64,000 bases of DNA from Tolypothrix tenuis PCC 7101. GTDB lineage: Bacteria; Cyanobacteriota; Cyanobacteriia; Cyanobacteriales; Nostocaceae. The stretch covers positions 4,434,500-4,498,499 of the forward strand of contig NZ_AP018248.1 of assembly GCF_002368295.1 (NCBI RefSeq), written 5' to 3'. This document shows positions 1 to 9,619 of the stretch, in pieces. Below the pieces are notes generated by a model that saw nothing but the letters and a program-made list of their open reading frames with translations, had not been told where the DNA came from and made no database searches. Position 1 is the first letter of the stretch; every line of letters starts with the position of its first letter. The position numbers and the translations under genes are program-made.

Positions 1-69
1 CAGGGAGAAGGGGATAGGGGATGAGGGCGCGAGGTATTTGTACAACGCCCGCCCTATATAGCTTTTAGC

Positions 70-181
70 TTAAGTTGACACCAATGGCATCTTGTCCGCC
101 CCGAAGCTAACATCGCCATGATTATCTGGTTCAATTGCCGCATTCTCGTAACGTTTATCTGCGGTAGCAAGCATTGTAGTA
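70..181 (-). pseudogene. C-terminal tail of an unidentified protein, cut off by an IS remnant
   Basis: On the minus strand an open frame runs to a TAA at 72-70 and ends in GADKMPLVST. It contains ADKRYENAAIEPDNHGD, a composition that looks like real protein rather than random translation. Its upstream part is missing because the frame meets an IS end at about position 182. I do not recognise the family. It may instead be chance coding in a short stretch. Confidence 0.35.
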
Positions 182-295
182 GTGATAAAATGTCGGGCAT
201 GGGTTGATTGTGGCTTTTGAGTTCTCGTTTGGGAAGACAATAACTCTACTACATCAGCTCTCTCTCTTCACCCTGTTATTTTGGCCAAGGTATTG
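182..295 (-). mobile_element. End fragment of an IS701-like element
   Basis: The reverse complement of this stretch closely matches the left end of the element at 46800-47223: the terminal CAATACCTTggCCAAAATAA, the GATGTAGTAGAGTTATTG block and the beginning of the transposase (CCATGCCCGA). The match stops at about 182, so only about 110 bp of the IS survives here. Terminal repeats of the same family recur at 13189-13429 and 33070. Confidence 0.75.
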
Positions 296-651
296 ATGAA
301 AATGGGATAATTTATTTTCTGACAGTCCCTTACGCCAAAAAGAATATTCCTTTAGTTAGAATCATAAAATCTAGGGATATCATAATATAATTTTCTGTCT
401 GCTACGGACTCAAGATAACTGCTAATTTTAACAACTAAAAGGTCAAATATTTCAAAGTAAAAGTTTGTAACCATCCAGACTTATTAGTTTGCTCTGGTCA
501 AATAAAAGTATAGCAATTCCCACAGTGGTGAGGTGCAGCCAAAAAGAATTAACCGCTCATAGAAGAGGATGGACGTAGATCAATATGTACTGCAGCAGAC
601 CAGGAAACTCTATATATAAATAGAAACAATAATTGATAATAGTAAATTAAT
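296..651. other. AT-rich leader upstream of the NRPS gene
   Basis: This region of about 350 bp carries no supportable gene. It is AT-rich and presumably holds the NRPS promoter. No clear Shine-Dalgarno sequence precedes the ATGATG at 652. No condensation-domain motif (PLSFAQQRLW type) is encoded upstream in any frame, so the short N-terminus of the NRPS is not a start-calling error. Confidence 0.5.
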
Positions 652-3600
652 ATGATGATATTAAATTCTTTAATCAATACTAATATAATACTAGAGCCAA
701 GTAATGCTTTCGATAACATTAATTGGGCAGTCCGATTAAGCGGTAACCTCAAAATAGAAATTCTGCAACAGGCTTTAAATGCGATCGCATCCCATCATCA
801 AAAAGTGCGATCGCATTTTAGTTCTGGGGATGCACAGTTAGTAGAACTGATAGTGTTAACAACTGAATCTGAGCTAGAAGTACAACGGCTGCTACAACAA
901 GAAAGCCAACGTTCCTTCAATTTAGCATCAGGCTTGATTTTGCGAGCTTGTTTATTGCAGCTAGCGCCACAAGAGCAAATCTTATTGTTAGTTACCCATT
1001 CCCAGCACTCTTGGCTAATGGATATTCTTGGGCAAGAGTTAGTACGGATGTATCAAGCTTTGCTAGAAGGCAAACCTCACCCATTTTCTATTCAAGATGA
1101 TGATCGTACTATTGGGCAAGAGCAACTCAACTATTGGCAACAGCAGCTTGCTCTTGCGCCGCCAGTGCTGGAATTACCGACAGACCGTCCTCGTCCACCA
1201 GTTCAAACATACAGAGGTGCAGAGCAAGCTTTTACCCTCTCTGGGGATTTAAGCCAAGCATTGCAAACACTGTCACAGCAAGAAGGTGTGACATTATTCA
1301 TCACCTTGTTAGCTGCATTCCAGACTCTTTTGTATCGCTACAGCCGACAAGAAGATATTTTAGTTGGTTCTGCGATCGCAGAACGCAACCATCAAGAAAT
1401 TGAGGGATTAATTGGCTTTTTTGCCAATATCCTAGTCATGCGTACCAATATGTCTGGTAATCCTAGTTTTCGGGAATTGCTCCAGAGAGTGCGGCAGGTA
1501 GTATCTAGTGCTGATGCACACAAAGATTTACCCTTTGAGAAACTGGTTGAACAACTGCAAATAGAGCGTTCGTTAAGCTATCACCCCTTATTCCAGGTGA
1601 TGTTTATCCTGCAAAATACTCCTGACCAAGATTTGCAGTTACCAGGATTAAGTGTGGTACACCAAGAAATTCACACTGGTAAGACAGCATTTGATCTCAC
1701 CTTGGAGATGTTAGATACACCCACAGGTATCAAGGGGAAGGTACAGTACAATACTGACTTGTTTGACGGTGCCACCATCGCGCGGATGATTGAGCATTTA
1801 CAAACCTTGCTGGCGGGGATTGTGACTCACCCAGAGCAAAATATCGCTACATTACCACTACTGACACCTAGGGAACAGCATCAACTTTTGCAGCAATGGA
1901 ACGATACTCAAGTTGACTATCCCCAACAATGTATTCATCTACTCTTTGAGCAACAGGTAGAACGCACGCCCGATGCAGTAGCAATAGTATTCCATCATCA
2001 ACAATTGACCTATCGGGAATTGAATCAACGGGCAAATCAACTTGCACAGCATTTACAAAGCTTGGGTGTAGCCCCCGAAGTCCTTGTAGGGATCTGTATT
2101 GAGCGTTCTATAGAAATGATTGTGGGAATGTTGGCTGTTCTTAAGGCTGGTGGTGCTTATGTGCCATTAGATCCTGCTTACCCTCAAGAACGGTTGGCAT
2201 TCATGATGTCTGATGCTCAATTGCAGATTGTGCTGACTCAAAAACAGCTATTGACTCGTTTGCCTGAGCATCAAGCAACTGTATGTTTAGATACAGACTG
2301 GGGAGAAATATCTCAATATCCACAATCTGAGCCTGTCAGTAACGTGCAGGTAAGTAACTTAGCTTATATTATTTATACCTCTGGTTCCACAGGTAAACCC
2401 AAAGGTGTACTAGTGACCCATAAGGGACTATGTAACTTAGCTTTGGCACAAATTAAAAAATTTGATGTTCAGCCAACCAGCAGAATTCTGCAATTTGCTT
2501 CCTTTAGCTTTGATGCTTCGATTGCAGATGTTTTGATGGCATTGTGTTCTGGTGCAAGGCTATGTCTGACCAAAAAAGAGGCATTACTCCCAGGTAGTGA
2601 TTTGATGCAAACCATCAATGAGTATCAAATTACTCACGTAGCTCTACCTCCTTCGGCATTAGCTGCCATGCCAAATCAGTCGCCTAAGAGCTTGCAAGTC
2701 ATAATTGTAGCCGGAGAAGCCTGTGCAACAGAATTAGCAGCCCAATGGTCTAGGAAAGTACGCTTTTTCAATGCTTACGGCCCAACAGAATCCACTGTCT
2801 GCGCCACAATGGCCGAATATACTGATGCTAGCCAAAAGCTGACTCTTGGCCGCCCCATTGCCAATAGCTTTGTTTATATTCTCGATGCTTATTTGCAACC
2901 TGTACCGATTGGGATAGCAGGGGAAGTACATATTGGTGGTATTGGTTTAGCGCGAGGTTATCTCAACCGTCCAGAACTAACTCTAGAGAAATTTATACCT
3001 AATCCATTTAGTACGGAAACGGTCAGTCGTCTGTATAAAACTGGAGATTTAGCACGATACTTACCAGATGGAAACATAGAATTTTTAGGAAGAATTGACG
3101 ACCAAGTAAAAATTCGTGGTTTCCGCATTGAATTGGGAGAAATAGAAGCTGCGATCGCTCAACATTCCCTTGTTCAACAAGCAGTAGTCACTGTGCGCGA
3201 AGATATTCCTGGTGACAAGCGCCTTGTCGCATATATCGTTACTCAGTCCCAGCCTGCACCAACCACAAGCGAATGGCGGAGTTTTCTCAAGCAAAGCTTA
3301 CCAGACTACATGATACCGAATGCGTTTGTAGTCTTAGAAACGCTGCCGTTAACACCAAATGGCAAAGTAGACCGCCGCGCCTTACCAGCACCAGAGACAG
3401 AGAGCATTAATCTAGCCACAAACTATGTAGCACCAAGCACCCCTACACAAAAAGCCATAGCCGCAATCTGGGCGCAAGTTTTGGGTGTAGAAAAAATCGG
3501 CATCAATGACAACTTCTTTGAGTTGGGAGGACACTCTTTACTAGCAACGCAAGTTATTTCCCGCATCCGCCAAGCTTTCAAAGTAGATATCGCCCTACAA

Positions 3601-6600
3601 TTACTTTTCGCCCAACCAACCATCGCTCAGTTAACACAGCTCATTCAACAGCAAGCACAAAACACACAGCAGTTACAGCCAATACCTCAAGCTAGCCGCG
3701 AGTCAATCTCCTTATCTTTTGCCCAACAGCGAGTCTGGTTTTTAGAGCAACTAGAACCAAATAGTTCGGCGTATATCATTACCGATGCCCAGCGCTTGCA
3801 AGGGAAACTGAATATTGATTTTTTGCAACAGTCTTTAGATACAATTGTTGCCCAGCACGAAGCTCTTAGAACTACTTTTATTCCTGGGGATGATGGAAGT
3901 CCCATCCAAATAATTAACCCACCAAAGCCAGTTGAACTGAAGATAGTTGATTTGCGATCGCATCTCCAGTCAATAGCACAAATCCTCAATCAAGAGGCAC
4001 AACGACCCTTCAACTTGGCATCAGACTTAATGGTGCGCGCTACCTTAGTGCAAATTGATACCCAAGAGCAGATATTGATGCTAGCCATGCATCATATCGC
4101 CTCTGATGGCTGGTCTACAGGCATTTTCTGGCAGCAGTTAGCAGCAGTATACAAAGCATTATTGGAAGGGTTACCTTCGCCTCTGACACCTTTACCGATC
4201 CAATATGCAGATTTTGCAGTTTGGCAACGTCAATATTTATCTGGTAAGCTGCTGCAAACAGAGCTCGACTACTGGAAAAATCAACTAGCAGGTGCGCCAA
4301 CTGTCTTAGAATTACCTGCAGACCGACCGCGCTCCCCAATGCAAACTTATCGGGGAGCCAGTGAATCGTTGAATTTATCCTCAACATTGAGTGCATCACT
4401 CACCATGCTGTCACGTCAACAAGGTGTAACTTTGTTCATGACTCTCTTGGCAGCTTTTGGCACTCTACTGCACCGCTATACTGGGCAAGAAGACATTCTC
4501 ATCGGTTCGCCAATTGCTGGTCGCAACCGTGCAGAGATTGAGGAACTCATTGGATTTTTTATCAATACAGTTGTCTTACGGACTCAATTTGCTGAAGACC
4601 CTAGTTTTGTTAACCTACTAGCGCAAGTCCGGGAAGTAGCATTAGCAGCTTATGCCCATCAAGATCTGCCCTTTGAAAAACTAGTGGAAGAACTTCATGG
4701 AGAACGAGATACCAGCCGCCATCCGATATTCCAAGTTTGGTTTAATATGCTCAACTTGGGGGATATGCAAGTGGAAATTCCGGAACTGAATATTGAACCA
4801 GTTTCCTTAGTGGAAGCTCCTTCCAAGTTTGACTTAACTCTGTATGTTCGCGAACAACAACAGGGAATTCAATTGCATTTAGTTTACAATGCTGACCTGT
4901 TTAACGCCGAACGGATGCAGGAAATGTTACAGCAATTCCAGCATTTACTGAGTCAGATAGTTGCAGTTCCCCAGCAGTCAATCAGTTTTTATTCTTTGAT
5001 GACACCAGCATCGCAATCTCTGCTGCCAAAACCCAGCGCCATTTTGCCACAGCCAGATTACGAATTAGTTACCAGAGTATTTACTGCTTGGGTAGATAGA
5101 AATCCAGACCAGACAGCACTACGTCAAGGCAATCGCAATTGGAGTTATCAAGAATTAGGCGATCGCGCTACTACTTTAGCTAAGACACTAGTATCAAATG
5201 GCGTAAAGTCAGGGGATGTTGTTGCTGTCTTCGGCACCAAATCCTTTGGGCTAATTGCCAGTACTATCGGTATCCTCTTAAGTAGCGGCGTGCTTTTAAC
5301 TATCGATCCACAACTGCCCCGCTATCGCCAAGAACTGATGCTACAAGCGGCGAAGGCAAAATATCTAATCTATATTGATGGTGAGTATTCAGAAGTTAGC
5401 GAGCTCTGGCAATCTCTCGTTCTTATTTGCGTAGATTCCCAGAGTGGAGAAGTAATAAATCTTTCTCTAGATGGAAGTCAAGTTGTAGAACTACCACATA
5501 TCAAAGGAGATGATGCTGCTTATATCTTCTTTACATCCGGGACGACAGGCATACCTAAGGGTGTGTTGGGCTGTCATAAAGGATTAGCACATTTTCTCGC
5601 TTGGCAACGGCAGACCTTTAACATCGGGCCGCAAGACCGAGTTGCCCAATTAACTGCACTTTCCTTTGATGTTGTCCTCAGAGATATCTTCTTGCCTTTA
5701 ACTAGTGGTGCTACTTTATGTTTGCCAGAACCAGGGGATAACCTAGACCCAACCAGAATTCTGCGTTACTTGGAACAAGAACAAATTTCTGTAATGCACA
5801 CAGTTCCTTCCTTAGCGCAATCTTGGTTAGTGAATGTCCCAGCAGATATATCCTTGCAAAACTTACGCTGGTTGTTCTTTGCGGGAGAACCCCTGAAGCA
5901 AACACTTATACAGCAATGGCGCAAAGCTTTCCCAAATTCCGGTGAAATTGTCAATCTTTATGGGCCGACAGAAACAACTTTGGCTAAGTGTTATTATCCC
6001 GTCCCTGAGGAACCAACATCAGGAGTACAACCCATCGGCTTACCACTACCCCAAACCCAAGCACTAGTTTTTACACCCCATAATCAACTTTGCGGTATTG
6101 GGGAATTGGGCGAAATTGTCATTAGAACGCCATTCCGCAGTAAAGGCTACATCAACGCCACAGCAGAAAACCAAGCTCGATTTGTTCAGAATCCCTTGAA
6201 TAATGACGAACAAGACTGGCTTTACTATACAGGCGATCGCGGCCGCTATCGTCCAGATGGCTTACTAGAAATTCTCGGTCGTCAAGATCATCAAATCAAG
6301 CTCCGAGGGATACGCATTGAACCTGGGGAAATTGAAAGCGTATTAACTCAATATCCAGATGTGTTCCAAGCTGTAGTCATTGCCCGTGAAGATATTCCCG
6401 GTGACAAACGCTTAGTAGCTTATATTACTGCCAGGGATACAGCACCCAGCATTAGCGATGTGCGGCGCTTTATCTCTACCAAGCTGCCACAGTACATGAT
6501 TCCTTCAGCTTTTGTCTTACTGGATACCTTACCATTGACCCCGAACGGTAAAGTAGATCGCCGTGCCCTCAAAGCACCAGAATTATCTAGACAGGAACCA

Positions 6601-7692
6601 GAAGCCACCTTTGTTGCGCCTCGCAACCAACTAGAACGTCAGCTTGTGCAGATTTGGCAACAAGTTTTAGGTGTCGAGTCTATTGGAGTTAGAGATAATT
6701 TTTTTGAGCTAGGAGGACACTCACTACTAGCAGTCAAACTGTTTTGGTACATTGAGCAGACATTAGGTAAACATTTACCTTTGGCGAGTCTTTTCCAATC
6801 AGCAACCATTGAAGGGTTAGCTCAAATAATTAGCCCAGAAGAAAATCAGAAACAGGAAACATCGGATAATTACTCATCCCTCATAGCAATTAAACCCAGT
6901 GGTTCTAAACCACCTCTATTCTTAACTCATGCAATTTGGGGTAATGTGCTCTTCTATCGAGATTTAGCCATTTATTTAGATGCAGAACAACCAGTTTATG
7001 GTTTACAAGCACAGGGAATTAATCCCCAACAAACCCCGGTAACTTCCCTACAGGAAATGGCTGCTAACTACATTAGAGAAATTCGTCAGATTCAACCACA
7101 AGGCCCTTATTATCTCGGTGGCTTTTCTTTAGGTGGAATCATAACTTTTGAAATTGCCCAACAACTGCAAGCACAGGGCGAAAAAATTGCTTTACTGGCT
7201 ATATTTGATATGTCAGCGCCAGGTTATGCTAGACCAACTGCCAAATCAGGTAACTCTCTATTGCACCATGCACGTAATTTGTTGAGTATGAATATTCAAG
7301 AACAAATAAATTATGTGTGGGCAAGGGTAGCTTGGCATTTAGAGCTAGGAAAAGCCAGCGGGTTAAATAGATTTTACCTGCGTTATATTAAACGCTCACT
7401 AGCAGAACTGCGACTTTTAGATGTAGCTTTAGCTAACGATCAAGCTCGTAAGAATTATGTACCATCAATCTATCCTGACAAATTGACTCTTTTGCGAACT
7501 ACTGAGCAAAGTTTAGAGTCAGACAATGACCCCGAATGGGGCTGGGGTAAGCTGGTTGCTGGTGGAGTAGAAATTCATTACGTTCCTGGTGTTCACACTT
7601 CTGTAATGCATGAACCTCATGTACAAGTAGTTGCAGAAAAATTGCGGAATTGCTTAGACAAAGTTGCAGTGAGGCGCAGAAATACGGTGTGA
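652..7692 (+). CDS. Two-module nonribosomal peptide synthetase (C*-A-PCP-C-A-PCP-TE)
   Basis: This 2346-aa enzyme should load and join two building blocks and release the product with its own thioesterase. Approximate domains are C1 1-425, A1 430-925 (YTSGSTGKPKG, NAYGPTE, YKTGDLARY, NGKVDRRAL), PCP1 with Ser near 961 (FFELGGHSLL), C2 1018-1450 with an intact HHIASDG near 1146, A2 1470-1960, PCP2 near 2020 and TE 2090-2340 with GFSLGG and a late His (PGVHTS). C1 is degenerate: it begins after the usual first C motif, has THSQHSW where HHxxxDG should be, and lacks the segment around PIQYADFAVWQ that C2 keeps. By GrsA alignment the A1 pocket reads D-A-A-A-I-A-A-V-C-(K), resembling aromatic-type codes, and A2 reads D-V-R-H-F-A-L-L-A-(K), which I cannot assign. 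No MbtH, transporter or tailoring gene adjoins it. The product is unknown. Confidence 0.95.
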   Translation: MMILNSLINTNIILEPSNAFDNINWAVRLSGNLKIEILQQALNAIASHHQKVRSHFSSGDAQLVELIVLTTESELEVQRLLQQESQRSFNLASGLILRACLLQLAPQEQILLLVTHSQHSWLMDILGQELVRMYQALLEGKPHPFSIQDDDRTIGQEQLNYWQQQLALAPPVLELPTDRPRPPVQTYRGAEQAFTLSGDLSQALQTLSQQEGVTLFITLLAAFQTLLYRYSRQEDILVGSAIAERNHQEIEGLIGFFANILVMRTNMSGNPSFRELLQRVRQVVSSADAHKDLPFEKLVEQLQIERSLSYHPLFQVMFILQNTPDQDLQLPGLSVVHQEIHTGKTAFDLTLEMLDTPTGIKGKVQYNTDLFDGATIARMIEHLQTLLAGIVTHPEQNIATLPLLTPREQHQLLQQWNDTQVDYPQQCIHLLFEQQVERTPDAVAIVFHHQQLTYRELNQRANQLAQHLQSLGVAPEVLVGICIERSIEMIVGMLAVLKAGGAYVPLDPAYPQERLAFMMSDAQLQIVLTQKQLLTRLPEHQATVCLDTDWGEISQYPQSEPVSNVQVSNLAYIIYTSGSTGKPKGVLVTHKGLCNLALAQIKKFDVQPTSRILQFASFSFDASIADVLMALCSGARLCLTKKEALLPGSDLMQTINEYQITHVALPPSALAAMPNQSPKSLQVIIVAGEACATELAAQWSRKVRFFNAYGPTESTVCATMAEYTDASQKLTLGRPIANSFVYILDAYLQPVPIGIAGEVHIGGIGLARGYLNRPELTLEKFIPNPFSTETVSRLYKTGDLARYLPDGNIEFLGRIDDQVKIRGFRIELGEIEAAIAQHSLVQQAVVTVREDIPGDKRLVAYIVTQSQPAPTTSEWRSFLKQSLPDYMIPNAFVVLETLPLTPNGKVDRRALPAPETESINLATNYVAPSTPTQKAIAAIWAQVLGVEKIGINDNFFELGGHSLLATQVISRIRQAFKVDIALQLLFAQPTIAQLTQLIQQQAQNTQQLQPIPQASRESISLSFAQQRVWFLEQLEPNSSAYIITDAQRLQGKLNIDFLQQSLDTIVAQHEALRTTFIPGDDGSPIQIINPPKPVELKIVDLRSHLQSIAQILNQEAQRPFNLASDLMVRATLVQIDTQEQILMLAMHHIASDGWSTGIFWQQLAAVYKALLEGLPSPLTPLPIQYADFAVWQRQYLSGKLLQTELDYWKNQLAGAPTVLELPADRPRSPMQTYRGASESLNLSSTLSASLTMLSRQQGVTLFMTLLAAFGTLLHRYTGQEDILIGSPIAGRNRAEIEELIGFFINTVVLRTQFAEDPSFVNLLAQVREVALAAYAHQDLPFEKLVEELHGERDTSRHPIFQVWFNMLNLGDMQVEIPELNIEPVSLVEAPSKFDLTLYVREQQQGIQLHLVYNADLFNAERMQEMLQQFQHLLSQIVAVPQQSISFYSLMTPASQSLLPKPSAILPQPDYELVTRVFTAWVDRNPDQTALRQGNRNWSYQELGDRATTLAKTLVSNGVKSGDVVAVFGTKSFGLIASTIGILLSSGVLLTIDPQLPRYRQELMLQAAKAKYLIYIDGEYSEVSELWQSLVLICVDSQSGEVINLSLDGSQVVELPHIKGDDAAYIFFTSGTTGIPKGVLGCHKGLAHFLAWQRQTFNIGPQDRVAQLTALSFDVVLRDIFLPLTSGATLCLPEPGDNLDPTRILRYLEQEQISVMHTVPSLAQSWLVNVPADISLQNLRWLFFAGEPLKQTLIQQWRKAFPNSGEIVNLYGPTETTLAKCYYPVPEEPTSGVQPIGLPLPQTQALVFTPHNQLCGIGELGEIVIRTPFRSKGYINATAENQARFVQNPLNNDEQDWLYYTGDRGRYRPDGLLEILGRQDHQIKLRGIRIEPGEIESVLTQYPDVFQAVVIAREDIPGDKRLVAYITARDTAPSISDVRRFISTKLPQYMIPSAFVLLDTLPLTPNGKVDRRALKAPELSRQEPEATFVAPRNQLERQLVQIWQQVLGVESIGVRDNFFELGGHSLLAVKLFWYIEQTLGKHLPLASLFQSATIEGLAQIISPEENQKQETSDNYSSLIAIKPSGSKPPLFLTHAIWGNVLFYRDLAIYLDAEQPVYGLQAQGINPQQTPVTSLQEMAANYIREIRQIQPQGPYYLGGFSLGGIITFEIAQQLQAQGEKIALLAIFDMSAPGYARPTAKSGNSLLHHARNLLSMNIQEQINYVWARVAWHLELGKASGLNRFYLRYIKRSLAELRLLDVALANDQARKNYVPSIYPDKLTLLRTTEQSLESDNDPEWGWGKLVAGGVEIHYVPGVHTSVMHEPHVQVVAEKLRNCLDKVAVRRRNTV

Positions 7693-7730
7693 ATTTGCGG
7701 TTTAAACCATTGAATATTCGTTCTAAATTG

Positions 7731-7972
7731 CAATACAGTTCAGCTAAAAAAATAAATTGACAACAAAACAATAATTTTTGGAGGGGGTTTGGGGGACGCA
7801 ACCGTCCCCCAATCGGGGGTTTGGGGGAGAATCCCCCAATTGAGTTAGCTGTTTCCACAACTGACAAATCAATCACTAATGATCTTCCTGGGGTAAATGT
7901 TGGTAATGGTACTTCCAACAAGTTTCCACAACTGACAAATCAATCACTAATGATCTTATCTGAACTGTATTG
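7731..7972. mobile_element. 242-bp MITE with 13-bp inverted ends and a 10-bp target duplication
   Basis: The left end reads CAATACAGTTCAG and the right end is its exact reverse complement, CTGAACTGTATTG. The element is flanked on both sides by TTCTAAATTG (7721-7730 and 7973-7982), a perfect 10-bp direct repeat expected from a staggered insertion. Inside are a G/C-rich palindromic stretch (about 7778-7840, built on CCCCCAAT/GGGGGTTTGGGGG) and two identical 36-bp direct repeats. It encodes no transposase, so it must have been mobilised in trans. A duplication of about 10 bp is compatible with IS4-like enzymes, but the parental family is not identified. Confidence 0.85.
7851..7957. repeat. Two identical 36-bp direct repeats inside the MITE
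   Basis: The copies at 7851-7886 and 7922-7957 start GTTTCCACAACTGAC and end AATGATCTT, and are separated by 35 bp of unrelated sequence. The 36/35 geometry mimics a single CRISPR repeat-spacer unit. However, both copies lie inside an element with its own terminal repeats and target duplication, so an internal duplication of the MITE explains them better. Confidence 0.85.
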
Positions 7973-8049
7973 TTCTAAATTGGGCGAAATCATCCCATAA
8001 TTAAGCAACGCCATTTTTTGCAGAAGTATTTACTGTGTCTAGCCATCCT

Positions 8050-8141
8050 ACGGGAAAAGGGAAAGAAACAACCTTTCACCCTTAACCTTTAACCTTTTTC
8101 CCAAAAGCTATTTTGAGTTCAAAACCCTTAACCCAGTAGTA
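8050..8141. repeat. Interspersed purine/pyrimidine palindromic repeat, copy 1
   Basis: A purine run (GGGAAAAGGGAAAGAA) pairs with a pyrimidine run (CTTAACCTTTAACCTTTTTCCC) and is followed by TATTTTGAGTTCAAAAC and TTAACCcAGTA. A near-identical unit occurs at 11434-11546, and a shorter related palindrome at 31371-31440. It is intergenic and appears non-coding. The rest of 7973-8257 shows nothing else recognisable. Confidence 0.7.
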
Positions 8142-8257
8142 TTGCATCCTAAGTTGATTGTTGATTATTTCAATAAATGGTCGATATTTTTATCTCTGAT
8201 GTTGCTATTGTACTTTCATATATTTTTTAGCTGCGATCGCTTTAATGTTTAGCCTCT

Positions 8258-9049
8258 TTAATAGACTAACTTTAAGCTCACCATCATTAATAAAGAGTAA
8301 ATAATAAATCGCAATGGTTTTTGCGGCGCAATTTGACAAACTTTAGCCCCAATTAATACTCCTGGTACAGAACCAAACCATATAGGTAATACTAAATTCC
8401 AATCAACAGTTCCCAAAGTGAGATGCCCAAGTGCAGTAAATAGCAAGAGAATCGCTGCTTGGGAAATATCTGTACCAACTAACTTCCTAGCATCTAAACG
8501 GAAAAATGCAATTAGCACTAGAGCAAACATCGAACCAGAAGCGACACTTGTGAGACTGACAATACAGCCTAAAAATGCTCCTATGCTGACAGTCTGCAAA
8601 CGTCCTAATTGAGTGTTCAAGTCAAATTTTGGCAGTTCGGGTAATTTTAAGAGTGGAAAGAAAGTCAACAATAGCATTTGCACCAACGCCAAAAATGTGA
8701 CTAACAAAATAGTGGCACCCAGCAAGTGCAGCATGAATTCATTCAGGTTATTCTCTGCCCGCATTTTAATCAGGTGTAATATCCCCACCCCAAACAAAGA
8801 ACCAGGAACACTCCCCAAAGCCAGCCATTTTACCACTTCAGCATCTAGGGTTTGTTGCTGCCAGTGTTTGATTCCGCCTACGACTTTCATTAACGTCGCC
8901 GCTACAACATCAGAACTGACTGCTACAGCAGGTGGGACTTGAAAAACAAAAATCAACATCGGCGTGATGAGAGAAGCACCGCCAATTCCTGTTAGTCCTA
9001 CAACAATACCAACTAGAAAGCTGAATAAAGGCAATAAGAAAAAATCCAT
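8258..9049 (-). CDS. TauE/SafE-family permease (DUF81)
   Basis: This 263-aa integral membrane protein has about eight hydrophobic segments in two related halves. The first half carries the diagnostic GLTGIGGASLITPML, and the second half TSVASGSMFALVLIAFFRL. The family exports sulfite, sulfoacetate or related organosulfur anions, but the substrate here cannot be read from sequence. Length is typical for the family. It is convergent with the NRPS and has no operon partner. The start at 9049 has only weak upstream SD-like sequence. A second, more distant TauE protein is encoded at 27793-28626. Confidence 0.88.
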   Translation of the reverse strand: MDFFLLPLFSFLVGIVVGLTGIGGASLITPMLIFVFQVPPAVAVSSDVVAATLMKVVGGIKHWQQQTLDAEVVKWLALGSVPGSLFGVGILHLIKMRAENNLNEFMLHLLGATILLVTFLALVQMLLLTFFPLLKLPELPKFDLNTQLGRLQTVSIGAFLGCIVSLTSVASGSMFALVLIAFFRLDARKLVGTDISQAAILLLFTALGHLTLGTVDWNLVLPIWFGSVPGVLIGAKVCQIAPQKPLRFIIYSLLMMVSLKLVY

Positions 9050-9619
9050 ATTCCTGTCCTTGAGTGGGGTTTCGTCAATCCGGTTTTCTTTAACTGAAAC
9101 TAAAAGATTGGTTGTAACGCTCTTGTGCAGAGCTTTTCGGGCAAATGTAGATTTTAAGCAACTCCTGGTACATAATCACAAATAGCTAATTGCCGACGTG
9201 TTTACCGTATTTTAAAGCCAAAATATAGTAGAAGTCTATATTTTTGTGAAGTAATACCAAAACTTTGTATTATTTCAGATAAGTATTTAAAGCTAGTTTT
9301 TCAGACAAGCTAATTTAAATAAATGTTTACAACGCAGTATTCTCAACAATAGCAGTATTTCATAATACTACATTAATCCTAGCAGAATACAGGACTTAGT
9401 CAGACAAAGCAAGAATATTTCTTAGCGAGCAGAGGAAGCAGCCCCAATGAACCATTTCACCGTCAAACAGAAAGTCGAGGCGGGGATTTTGACTCAGTCC
9501 TCAGCACTTTCAAGCTAGACTCAATAGCTGACAGAAGTTCATAACTCTACCATTCGGCTCTGGACTTTTTGGATTTTTTCTTCTAAAGTACGGTTAGTTG
9601 ATGGAATTACTGTACAACA
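9050..9619. other. Divergent intergenic region, no gene seen
   Basis: About 570 bp lie between two divergently transcribed membrane-protein genes. The centre is AT-rich and both promoters presumably lie here. I see no convincing ORF, RNA gene or long inverted repeat. Confidence 0.5.

Noticed and set aside
7499..7921. 140-codon minus-strand ORF at the NRPS 3' end
   Set aside because: It overlaps the thioesterase coding region and part of the MITE. The repeated SLVIDLSVVET-type peptide merely translates the 36-bp repeat.
7851..7957. Possible mini-CRISPR (36-bp repeats, 35-bp spacer)
   Set aside because: Only two repeats are present, there is no leader and no cas gene, and both repeats lie inside an element with inverted ends and a target duplication.
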